A stretch of 7,031 nt of DNA from an uncultured Clostridia bacterium. GTDB lineage: Bacteria > Bacillota > Clostridia > Acetivibrionales > CALMWN01. Below the pieces are notes generated by a model. The model did not search any database. It saw only the letters and a program-made list of their open reading frames with translations, and was not told the DNA's origin. The DNA lies in contig CALMWN010000217.1 in NCBI GenBank assembly GCA_937873555.1, forward strand, positions 1 to 7,031, in the 5' to 3' direction. This document shows, piece after piece, positions 1 to 6,175 of the stretch. Both the position numbers and the translations under genes were made by a program. The first letter of the stretch is position 1, and each line of letters begins with the position of its first letter.

Positions 1-1328
1 CCATCCGTAACAACCTTCAGAGGTGCAGTCAGGTATTCGAATTTGACGCCTTCCTCTTTAGCGTGCTCTATCTCCCATGTATTTGCCGGCATTTCCTGCC
101 CGGTTCTCCTGTATACGACGGTCACATCACAGCCAAGCCGCACAGCCGAGCGCGCAGCATCCATGGCTACGTTTCCGCCGCCAATGACAAGCACCTTCCT
201 GCCGATCTTGGGTGTTTTACCGAGATTCAGCTCTCTTAAAAACCTGACACCGGGTACAACTCCGTTTGCTTCCTCTCCGGGAATACCCAGCTTCATATCC
301 TTGTGAGCGCCTACGCCTAAGAAAAATGCGCTGTAACCCTCCTTACGCAGGTCATCGAGCGTAATTTCACTGCCTATGGGTGTGTTGCAGCGTATTTTGA
401 CTCCCATTCCGGTCAGGATACCAATTTCTCTTTCTAGTATTTTTTTATCAAGGCGGTAATCAGGAATTCCCACTTTGAGCATTCCTCCCGGAACGGGAAG
501 AGCCTCGAACACTGTAACCGGATAACCCGCCAGGGCTAATTGATATGCGCAGCTTATACCTGCAGGCCCGGAGCCTATGACTGCAACTTTTTGGCTTCTG
601 GACGTTTCAACAGGTTTCGCTTCAGGAGCTTTCCCCTGCTTTATTTCATAGTCTGCAACAAATCGCTTGAGCGAGGCTATTGCTATGGGTGAATCCACAT
701 ACTGCCTGCTGCATTTTGATTCACAGGGGTGGAAGCAGACTCTTCCCAGAACACCTGCCATGGGTGTGACCTCTCTTATCAGAGCGAGAGCCTCACCGTA
801 CCTTTTCTGTCCGGTCAAAGCCACATATCCATGGGCGTTTATATGTGCAGGGCATCTGTATTTACAAGGTGATGTTCCTTTCTTGTCTATGGTAACCTTA
901 TTGGGTACTGCCTGTGCAAAAGGCTTGTAAACGGCGTGACGACTGCCAAGCCCCATATCGAATTCGTTTTTCACTTCGATAGGACACTCGAGGGTACAGT
1001 CATTGCAGCCCTTGCACAGCTCTTCATTTATATAACGAGCTTTTTTTCTTATGACTGCAGTAAAATCCGGTGCCTCGCCCTTCAGCTCCTGCAGCTCGCT
1101 CCAGGTTAAAGTCTTTATCAACGGGTGGTTGTAGCATGCGGTTACCTTTGGTGCCAGTATACAAGCCGAGCAGTCATTTGTAGGAAAAGTCTTGTCAAGC
1201 TGCGCCATTCTTCCGCCAATACTGGGGCTGCTCTCTACAAGAAACACCGGAATCCCCATTTCGGCCAAATCCAGCGCCGACTGTATACCTGCTATGCCTC
1301 CGCCTAAAACAAGTACTGGTTTTTTCAT
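1..1328 (-). CDS. HdrA-type flavoprotein fused to a GltD-like NAD(P)H oxidoreductase module (5' part; runs off the left edge)
   Basis: The open frame starts at ATG 1328-1326 and stays open to position 1, giving 442 residues with no stop. GGAGG at 1339-1335 lies 6 bases before this ATG; an in-frame ATG at 1334 directly abuts the GGAGG and is unlikely. Residues 1-150 are HdrA-like: FAD-binding GGGIAG at 9-14, the family motif CSACILAPK at 53-61, and a [4Fe-4S] motif with C105, C108, C111 and C115. From about residue 150 the protein turns into a GltD/dihydropyrimidine-dehydrogenase type module: cluster cysteines C155, C159, C198, C202 and C206, a second FAD Rossmann motif GSGPAG at 252-257, and an NAD(P)H motif GGGNVA at 383-388. 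HdrA proteins hold the bifurcating flavin in known complexes, and GltD modules oxidise NAD(P)H. I infer that this is the pyridine-nucleotide entry point of the complex encoded by the operon. The C-terminal part, probably the rest of HdrA with more clusters, is outside the window. The fold assignment is firm; the role is inferred. Confidence 0.9.
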   Translation of the reverse strand, partial: MKKPVLVLGGGIAGIQSALDLAEMGIPVFLVESSPSIGGRMAQLDKTFPTNDCSACILAPKVTACYNHPLIKTLTWSELQELKGEAPDFTAVIRKKARYINEELCKGCNDCTLECPIEVKNEFDMGLGSRHAVYKPFAQAVPNKVTIDKKGTSPCKYRCPAHINAHGYVALTGQKRYGEALALIREVTPMAGVLGRVCFHPCESKCSRQYVDSPIAIASLKRFVADYEIKQGKAPEAKPVETSRSQKVAVIGSGPAGISCAYQLALAGYPVTVFEALPVPGGMLKVGIPDYRLDKKILEREIGILTGMGVKIRCNTPIGSEITLDDLRKEGYSAFFLGVGAHKDMKLGIPGEEANGVVPGVRFLRELNLGKTPKIGRKVLVIGGGNVAMDAARSAVRLGCDVTVVYRRTGQEMPANTWEIEHAKEEGVKFEYLTAPLKVVTD

Positions 1329-1385
1329 ACACATCCTCCGATATCGGTAATGCAGGTAAAATAAATCACGGGTGAAACAGAAATT

Positions 1386-1793
1386 CTACCTGTTGTTTTG
1401 CAGCCTGTTGACCCTGTCGATTCTTTCCTGCCTTATTTCTCTGTCGATTTTCTCGACTTCCTCTAAAAATTCCCTGGATATATAACCGTCCTCAAGCGCC
1501 AGTTCCCTTAAAACCCTCATTACATCCGCAAACCGCACGTCTTGAGGACAATGCGCCACACAGGTATGACACTGGCTGCACTGCCAGAGTTGGGGTGATG
1601 ACAGTACATCCTTTTCCATGCCCAAAAGTATCATCCTCATGATGCGTCTTGGGTTATATTCATTGTTCAAACTGCTGACCGGGCAACCTGCCGTACAGGT
1701 GCCGCACAGAAAGCAATTGGTTGCCTTTTCTCCTCCGGGCTTTGATGCAACCCTGTTTTTAAACTCAAGGTCCAAGGAATTCAAATCAAGCAT
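1386..1793 (-). CDS. hdrC: HdrC-like protein with two [4Fe-4S] clusters
   Basis: This is a small cytoplasmic electron carrier of 135 residues. It has two complete CX2CX2CX3CP motifs: C27, C30, C33, C37 and C72, C75, C78, C82. The stretch around them, including NPRRIMRMILLG and LWQCSQCHTCVAHCP, is characteristic of the HdrC subunit of heterodisulfide reductases. The C-terminal 40 residues are charged and probably helical. In known Hdr complexes HdrC links HdrA to HdrB. Here it starts 34 bases after metF and is followed 57 bases later by the HdrA-GltD fusion, with no HdrB between. I therefore infer that it passes electrons from the HdrA flavoprotein towards MetV/MetF or to a subunit encoded elsewhere. 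The ATG at 1793 has AGGAGG at 1809-1804, a slightly long 10-base spacing. A generic 4Fe-4S dicluster protein is the alternative name; the HdrC assignment is good. Confidence 0.88.
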   Translation of the reverse strand: MLDLNSLDLEFKNRVASKPGGEKATNCFLCGTCTAGCPVSSLNNEYNPRRIMRMILLGMEKDVLSSPQLWQCSQCHTCVAHCPQDVRFADVMRVLRELALEDGYISREFLEEVEKIDREIRQERIDRVNRLQNNR

Positions 1794-1827
1794 ATAAATC
1801 CAGCCTCCTGATGACTGTATGATGTAA

Positions 1828-2757
1828 CTATCTTATATTAATTGGCCCGGGTCTGGGAAGAAAGCCGGCCCGTTCGACAACAGTGGGTACAATGCTCTCC
1901 CATCCTACAGCCATTATATGTATTCCGCTTACTCCCTCTATCTTTTTCAGATCCTTTATCAAATCAAGCGCAATGTTAATACCTTCCTCTTCCTGGTTGG
2001 CAGCCTTTTTCATTCTATCCAGATTAGCATCAGGAACCACCATCCCTGCCACTTTCTTTGTCATTTCAAGTGATTTCAAAGATTTGTTTACCAGTATACC
2101 GGCAAGGATATACGCTTTTTTATGAAGTCCTGACGACCTCACCTTCTCCATCCAGCCCGCAAACCTTTCCACATCGTATATGGCCTGTGTCTGAATGAAC
2201 TGCGCTCCTGCAGCTATCTTCTTGTGAAGCCGTATCAATTGTAATTCCTCCGGATCTGCAAAAGGATTTGCAGTGGCTCCGAGAAAAAACTCCGCAGGCA
2301 TTTTGGTAGGCTTGCCGCTCATGAAAACCTTATCATTCTTCATTCTGTTCATAGCCTGCAGGAGCTGTATGGAATCGATATCATAAACATTTTTGGATCC
2401 CGGATGGTTCCCGAAGGACTGGTGGTCACCCGAGAGGCAGAGCAGGTTCTTAAGCCCCAGTGCATATCCTCCGAGGAGGTCACTCTGAATTGCGATCCTG
2501 TTCCTGTCCCTGCAGGTCATCTGAACTACCGGCTCCATACCCTCCTGTTGAATGATGCAGGAAGCCGCAATACTTGACATCCTGACAATAGCAGTCTGGT
2601 TATCTGTAACATTGGCTGCGTCGATGATTCCGGACAGTTCTTTTGCCCTCTTCCTCACAAAGTCGGCATCGGCGCTCATCGGCGGCCCAATTTCGGCAGT
2701 TACTGAAAAGTGCCCTGAATCCAACACCCTCTGTAGATTACTTTTGCCCGCAGTCAT
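1828..2757 (-). CDS. metF: Methylenetetrahydrofolate reductase, catalytic subunit MetF
   Basis: MetF reduces 5,10-methylene-THF to 5-methyl-THF on an FAD bound in a TIM barrel, a step of the methyl branch of the Wood-Ljungdahl pathway and of methionine synthesis. The 309 residues match the usual bacterial length, with no eukaryotic-type regulatory tail. Family landmarks are TAEIGPP, with the presumed catalytic Glu at 22; QMTCRDRNR at 79-87; and LCLSGDH, with the flavin-site Asp at 111. GAQFIQTQAIYD lies in the second half. Its start overlaps the metV stop by 4 bases (ATGA), implying translational coupling, and GAGGT at 2768-2764 supports the start. In acetogens the MetF that works with MetV commonly draws electrons through partner subunits instead of directly from NAD(P)H. 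The Hdr genes around this one suggest the same here, though direct NADH use cannot be excluded from sequence. Confidence 0.96.
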   Translation of the reverse strand: MTAGKSNLQRVLDSGHFSVTAEIGPPMSADADFVRKRAKELSGIIDAANVTDNQTAIVRMSSIAASCIIQQEGMEPVVQMTCRDRNRIAIQSDLLGGYALGLKNLLCLSGDHQSFGNHPGSKNVYDIDSIQLLQAMNRMKNDKVFMSGKPTKMPAEFFLGATANPFADPEELQLIRLHKKIAAGAQFIQTQAIYDVERFAGWMEKVRSSGLHKKAYILAGILVNKSLKSLEMTKKVAGMVVPDANLDRMKKAANQEEEGINIALDLIKDLKKIEGVSGIHIMAVGWESIVPTVVERAGFLPRPGPINIR

Positions 2758-3422
2758 AACCTTACCTCTTTCTTCTCAACCCTTCTGGGTCCGCCGTCCC
2801 GGCTGCTTCTCCAGTCCTTGGGTTCCATAATGTCGTACATCCTGTACAGCCTGCCCAGCTCCTTGAGCCTGTCGTATATCAGCTGCCAGCCGCAGTCTGT
2901 TCCGGGGTCCACCTCACATTTGCCGTTTGAAGATCCGCCGCATGGACCGTTGAAATTGCTCTTTGAGCACCTCGCAACAGGACACACCCCGCCGGTCCTC
3001 TCAAGGATACAGTCGCCGCAGCCCTGGCACATCTCTGTCCAGACACCGATTTCCCTGGCTACGCCGATAAATTTGGTATTTACCCCGGGAAGCACCGGTT
3101 TGCTGCGGAATCTCTCGGCCAAAAACTGGACCCCTGCTCCACATCCCATGGAAATTATCGCATCTGCACCTTCGAATTCATCGGCGGCATCATCCAGAAA
3201 TTCCATATCACACTGCCTTTTTGGTGTTACAACCTTGACCGGCATTTCACTGCCGTTTTCCCTTCTTTGCACTTCCAATACCGAAGCAAGCTTAAGTGCC
3301 TCTTTTTCACCGCCTGCCATACAAACGGTCACACAAGTCCCGCAGGCTGCTATCACGATATTTTTAAATCCTTCAATCGAGCTGATGATTTCCTCTATAG
3401 GTTTCTGTTCTGCAACTATCAA
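2754..3422 (-). CDS. metV: MetV, iron-sulfur/zinc partner subunit of methylenetetrahydrofolate reductase
   Basis: This is a 222-residue protein of the MTHFR C-terminal-domain (MetV) family. It is cysteine-rich, as expected for a subunit that carries clusters and passes electrons to MetF. The cysteines are C27, C30 and C34 in the motif CGTCVTVC; C71 in RQCDMEF; C94 in MGCGAG; then C132, C135, C138, C147, C152, C161, C169 and C177. Family hallmarks CQGCGDC, FNGPCGG and the DCGWQLIYDRL tail are present. The start is TTG at 3422-3420: no in-frame ATG lies between it and the preceding gene, and GGGGG at 3434-3430 sits 7 bases upstream. It follows the MvhD-fusion gene after 29 bases and overlaps metF by 4. 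I infer that it bridges the Hdr-type electron carriers and MetF, as in the MetFV complexes of acetogens. Confidence 0.94.
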   Translation of the reverse strand: MIVAEQKPIEEIISSIEGFKNIVIAACGTCVTVCMAGGEKEALKLASVLEVQRRENGSEMPVKVVTPKRQCDMEFLDDAADEFEGADAIISMGCGAGVQFLAERFRSKPVLPGVNTKFIGVAREIGVWTEMCQGCGDCILERTGGVCPVARCSKSNFNGPCGGSSNGKCEVDPGTDCGWQLIYDRLKELGRLYRMYDIMEPKDWRSSRDGGPRRVEKKEVRL

Positions 3423-3429
3423 AACAATA

Positions 3430-3434
3430 CCCCC
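3430..3434 (-). promoter_or_regulatory. Ribosome binding site for metV with a TTG start
   Basis: GGGGG on the minus strand lies 7 bases before the TTG at 3422. This supports the non-ATG start, since the other upstream in-frame codons (GTT, ATT, GGT, GGG) are poor initiators. The match to the anti-Shine-Dalgarno sequence is only partial (GGGGG, not GGAGG), so metV may be translated less efficiently than its neighbours or partly by coupling to the preceding gene. Confidence 0.5.
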
Positions 3435-3451
3435 ATTCAGATAAATAAAGT

Positions 3452-4783
3452 TTATCCGACTAAATCCCTGATACAGTCTTTTAGTATATATGGCATTGCA
3501 TGGGATACCTGCATATACACAAGCCTGTTTTCGTCCAGTCCTGCGGCTTTCAGCATTTCCTTCGCCCTGGATATCTGCAGGCGGGATCTTTTATTACCTT
3601 CATGGTGCCTGCAAGCATCATCCATACAAGTCACACAAAGCACTTTTTCATAATATTTCAATTCATCCACGATTTTTTCGGCTGTTATTTCTCCCCCGCA
3701 GGAAACTGTGGAGACGCTGATTTTGCTATAAACATCAGCCATTTCACCGGTGATTTTGCCCAGGGCAATTTCTCCGGAATTCTTGCAGCTGTACACCTTT
3801 AAAGTGTTCGGTGCAAATCCGCTGCCAACATTCCTTCCACTGATTTTTACGGCATAAGCCGGACATACTGAAACACATATTCCACACGCCTGACATGCTT
3901 TATTCAAATTCTTCATCGCTGAATTCTCATAATCAGGAGCCATCGCAGCATGGGGACATGCCCTGTAGCAGGTATAGCAAAACGCACACTTTCCGGGGTC
4001 AACCTCGGCAAATTCAGTATGTTCACCCTTTTCAGCCCTGATTGCCGATGTTGTAAAGCGAATCTTCCGGAGCATTTCCTCCTCAAGGTTGGAAGCAGAA
4101 GTGCTGCCCAGAAAAAATACTCCGTTCCTGCTCGTTAAGGAAGGAGACAGGAAATAGCTGTTTCCACTTACATACCTGTCCTCATCAAGCTTAAGGTTCA
4201 GCAATTTTGCGATTCTGCCCGGATTACTGCCAATGGCTGCTTCTCCAGCTCTTATCAATGCAAAGGTATCAATTCCGATTTCGTCATACCCGTCAGTCAA
4301 CCTTATGTTGAATATACCTGTATCATTATCCCTATTGATATCAACTTTGCCATACCTGACAAACACTACTCCCAGGTTCCTGGCCTCCTTATACAGGTTC
4401 TCAAGCCCACTCCCCGAGGTCCTTACGAATTTTGACAGATACAAAACCTTTTTCCGCTTCCCTGCCAGCTTAATTGCTTTTACAAGCGCAGCTTCCGTCA
4501 TATATGCCGGTGATTCTTCCGGATCATCAAGAAGGATTACCACGGGCAATCCATTATCAAAAATAGTATCAAGGCCCACAAACTCCGTTGGTTCTTCGGT
4601 TACAATCACACAACCTGCCACAGTTGTCTCCTTCTGTGTCTTTATGCGGAATTGTCCGATCTCACCGCTTATACTTTTTATTTCATCCGTATTTTCAAAT
4701 AAAACAGGTATCAGGCCTTCTTCCGAAAGCTGCTCTTTCAGTATGCCGTTAAACCTGCTTTTGCCCAGGATTGCAACCTTCAT
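3452..4783 (-). CDS. HdrA-like/ferredoxin/MvhD fusion protein (QmoB-like electron-transfer subunit)
   Basis: This 443-residue protein has three parts. Residues 1-250 resemble an HdrA flavin domain, but the N-terminal Rossmann loop reads GKSRFNG in place of GxGxxG, so FAD binding is doubtful. The segment GVFFLGSTSASNLEEE (221-236) is recognisably related to the end of the flavin domain in the preceding gene. Residues 262-313 carry two ferredoxin motifs: C266, C269, C272, C276 and C297, C300, C303, C307, with CP endings. Residues 328-443 match the MvhD/FlpD family (delta subunit of methyl-viologen-reducing hydrogenase), with C333, C362, C386 and C391 at family cluster positions. The first cysteine of the usual CxxC is replaced, and an extra C383 is present. 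MvhD domains link HdrA to a hydrogenase or other electron donor. The gene begins in a 4-base ATGA overlap with the upstream gene; GGAGGG at 4794-4789 is its ribosome site. The domain order recalls QmoB of sulfate reducers. The exact electron partner is unknown. Confidence 0.88.
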   Translation of the reverse strand: MKVAILGKSRFNGILKEQLSEEGLIPVLFENTDEIKSISGEIGQFRIKTQKETTVAGCVIVTEEPTEFVGLDTIFDNGLPVVILLDDPEESPAYMTEAALVKAIKLAGKRKKVLYLSKFVRTSGSGLENLYKEARNLGVVFVRYGKVDINRDNDTGIFNIRLTDGYDEIGIDTFALIRAGEAAIGSNPGRIAKLLNLKLDEDRYVSGNSYFLSPSLTSRNGVFFLGSTSASNLEEEMLRKIRFTTSAIRAEKGEHTEFAEVDPGKCAFCYTCYRACPHAAMAPDYENSAMKNLNKACQACGICVSVCPAYAVKISGRNVGSGFAPNTLKVYSCKNSGEIALGKITGEMADVYSKISVSTVSCGGEITAEKIVDELKYYEKVLCVTCMDDACRHHEGNKRSRLQISRAKEMLKAAGLDENRLVYMQVSHAMPYILKDCIRDLVG

Positions 4784-5802
4784 AGCGACCCTCCGTCATT
4801 AGCCTTACGGCCTAAGATTACTCTTGCCACCGCCAAAGACTCGGAATACACTTCCTCAATCCTCTTTGGTCCCGAAATACAACCTGCCAGATATATTCCT
4901 GTATGTTCTCCACCCTTCACATTCTTCAGAAAGCCGCTTTTATCCACCTTCAACATGCAAAGTTCAGCCAGCCGCTCCGCATTCTCTGCAGGATGGATTC
5001 CTTCAGTAAGAACAATGATATCGAAGTCCTTCTCGACAACAGCCGCTGTCCCGGGCTGTTCAAACTGAATCCTGTTCGGTTTTCCGGCCTTTATTTTCAC
5101 CGGTCTGCACCTGATGAACTTGATCCCCTCATTTTCAAGGCGGTCCAGGTATTCCCCGGCTTCAACCCACTGCAAATCCATGTAGAAGAATACAATTTCA
5201 GCTTCAGGATAATAATACTTAAGAACTCTGGCCATTCTGGTAGAATATCCGCAGCAAACCCTTGAACAATATGCCGCTTTCTCACGGACATCCCTGGAGC
5301 CGAGGCACTGGATAAAGGCTATACTTCCGGGACTGCCGGTGAAAATTCCGTCATTCGTCCTCCGTGAAAACAGCCCTTCCATCTGATGACCGCTGATTAT
5401 ACCATCTTCAGTATTAAACTCGAGACTGGAGGAAGATACGGTTGAAAACTCTTCAAAACCCGCTGCCACAATGATATCCTGTATTCTATCAAGGCTTAAG
5501 ACACCTTTTCCGCTTTTATATATTACTGAAAAATCCCCTTTTGATCCCAGAACGTCAATCAACCGGGAACCGATGATTATAGTGATTTTCCCGTGATTTT
5601 CCACTTGATTCCAAAGATCGCCCGCTAGGCACAGACCACAATTATTGCATCGGCCGGCAGCTTTACACCCATATTGGCGCACCTTGCCGCCAATTCTGTC
5701 AGACTTCTCAAGAATTGTAACCTCACAGCCGTTATTAGCCAGTTCAAGCGCGGCAGTACACCCTGCAAGTCCGCCACCGATAATTAGTGTGCGATGATTC
5801 AT
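4780..5802 (-). CDS. HdrA/QmoA-like FAD-dependent oxidoreductase subunit
   Basis: This is a soluble flavoprotein of 340 residues and the first gene of the operon. It has a dinucleotide-binding motif GGGLAG at 9-14, an acidic residue ending the second strand (E32), and IGG at 37-39. A four-cysteine group follows (C46, C52, C55, C58; CNNCGLC). The HdrA signature FIQCLGSRD and YCSRVCCGY supplies C166, C179, C183 and C184. Their 13-4-1 spacing equals the ligand set of the flavin-proximal [4Fe-4S] cluster in structurally known HdrA, as I recall it. The C-terminal GIYLAGCISGPKRIEE closes the FAD domain. It lacks ferredoxin motifs, so it resembles QmoA more than full-length HdrA. The start at ATG 5802 has AGGTGAT at 5815-5809, six bases upstream. 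It overlaps the next gene by 4 bases, and the two probably form a QmoAB-like pair. Whether its flavin bifurcates electrons cannot be told from sequence. Confidence 0.9.
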   Translation of the reverse strand: MNHRTLIIGGGLAGCTAALELANNGCEVTILEKSDRIGGKVRQYGCKAAGRCNNCGLCLAGDLWNQVENHGKITIIIGSRLIDVLGSKGDFSVIYKSGKGVLSLDRIQDIIVAAGFEEFSTVSSSSLEFNTEDGIISGHQMEGLFSRRTNDGIFTGSPGSIAFIQCLGSRDVREKAAYCSRVCCGYSTRMARVLKYYYPEAEIVFFYMDLQWVEAGEYLDRLENEGIKFIRCRPVKIKAGKPNRIQFEQPGTAAVVEKDFDIIVLTEGIHPAENAERLAELCMLKVDKSGFLKNVKGGEHTGIYLAGCISGPKRIEEVYSESLAVARVILGRKANDGGSL

Positions 5803-5808
5803 GGTAAT

Positions 5809-5815
5809 ATCACCT
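5809..5815 (-). promoter_or_regulatory. Ribosome binding site of the first operon gene
   Basis: AGGTGAT on the minus strand is a seven-base complement to the 3' end of 16S rRNA (ATCACCT). It lies 6 bases before the ATG at 5802 and fixes that start, with no competing in-frame ATG nearby. Confidence 0.75.
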
Positions 5816-5873
5816 GTCTGTAATGAATTTGAATCTATAATTTACTTAATAGTAATCATTGAAAAGTTTGATG

Positions 5874-5892
5874 ATATGCTAATAATATGCTA
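5874..5892. repeat. Direct repeat ATATGCTA, 11-base period, over the operon start site
   Basis: ATATGCTA occurs at 5874-5881 and again at 5885-5892. The 11-base period is close to one helical turn. The copies flank and overlap the predicted -10 element and start site of the minus-strand promoter, so a regulator could bind both on one face of the DNA. In such AT-rich sequence chance remains a fair explanation. Confidence 0.3.
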
Positions 5893-5909
5893 GCACATTA
5901 TCTAATCAA
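5882..5909 (-). promoter_or_regulatory. Putative sigma-A-type promoter of the Hdr/Met operon
   Basis: On the minus strand, TTGATT (5909-5904) and TATTAT (5887-5882) are separated by 16 bases, which matches 4/6 and 5/6 of the vegetative consensus. A-tracts at 5940-5922 sit about where an UP element would lie. The predicted start site is near 5875, giving a leader of about 70 bases before the ATG at 5802. It is called by eye, and AT-rich DNA gives chance matches. Confidence 0.5.
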
Positions 5910-5994
5910 GGTATTGGAATATTTTTTGTTTTTTTGTATTATATAAAGCAACGCATAAATTTTGATACATTTGTAAAAATATTAGCCTTCCAAG

Positions 5995-6008
5995 AAGCGT
6001 CCCCGCTT
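5995..6008. repeat. Short hairpin AAGCG-tccc-CGCTT
   Basis: A 5+5 inverted repeat with a four-base loop stands out as a GC-containing island in AT-rich surroundings. No T-run follows it directly on either strand, and neither flanking gene should end here, so it does not look like a terminator. Its function is unknown. Confidence 0.3.
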
Positions 6009-6080
6009 GATGATATATAAAATACAGTATTATTGCTCTCTAAAACTGTTTTATGATTTTGATAACACTTATGTTGTATT

Positions 6081-6128
6081 TATGTAAACAGAAAAAGCAA
6101 TTATCGGCTTAGGATGTCCATTTACATA
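6081..6128. repeat. Inverted repeat TATGTAAA / TTTACATA
   Basis: TATGTAAA at 6081-6088 and its exact reverse complement TTTACATA at 6121-6128 are separated by 32 bases. The right arm overlaps the only plausible -10 element of the amidase gene. It could be a pair of binding sites for a dimeric regulator. The long loop and AT-rich arms make a stable RNA stem unlikely. Confidence 0.35.
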
Positions 6129-6132
6129 TACT
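6127..6132 (+). promoter_or_regulatory. Weak candidate -10 element for the amidase gene
   Basis: TATACT matches the -10 consensus at 5/6 positions and would start a transcript near 6139, about 37 bases before the ATG. No -35 resembling TTGACA lies at the right distance. Part of the surrounding CATATACTA is reminiscent of sporulation-sigma -10 elements, which would suit a CwlD gene, but I cannot fit a matching -35. This is a low-confidence call. Confidence 0.2.
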
Positions 6133-6175
6133 ATCAGTGTGATGAATAGAATTATAAGAGATATTTGAACTATAG

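Larger units (their letters stand above)
5803..6175. other. AT-rich divergent intergenic region
   Basis: These 373 bases separate the minus-strand Hdr/Met operon from the plus-strand amidase gene, and I see no convincing gene in them. They should hold both promoters. A good one is visible for the minus strand; only a weak -10 element is seen for the plus strand. There are A/T tracts (5922-5940), a short GC-containing hairpin (5995-6008), and an 8+8 inverted repeat (6081-6128). I do not recognise a riboswitch or a T-box. Confidence 0.7.

Noticed and set aside
1125..1307. Plus-strand open frame of 60 codons
   Set aside because: It overlaps the HdrA signature region on the opposite strand; the minus-strand frame is continuous through it with strong motifs.
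2818..3444. 208-codon open frame on the plus strand opposite metV
   Set aside because: It is antisense to a cysteine-rich gene with clear family motifs; its own translation is low-complexity, rich in Ser and Pro, with no recognisable domain.
4233..4802. 189-codon open frame on the plus strand opposite the MvhD-fusion gene
   Set aside because: It is antisense to a well-supported gene, has no ribosome binding site or recognisable domain, and its composition fits a shadow frame.
5922..5940. T-rich stretch as a terminator tail
   Set aside because: No stable stem precedes it on the plus strand; it is better explained as A-tracts upstream of the minus-strand promoter.
5995..6008. Intrinsic terminator
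   Set aside because: The stem is only 5 base pairs and has no adjacent T-run on either strand, and both flanking genes are transcribed away from it.
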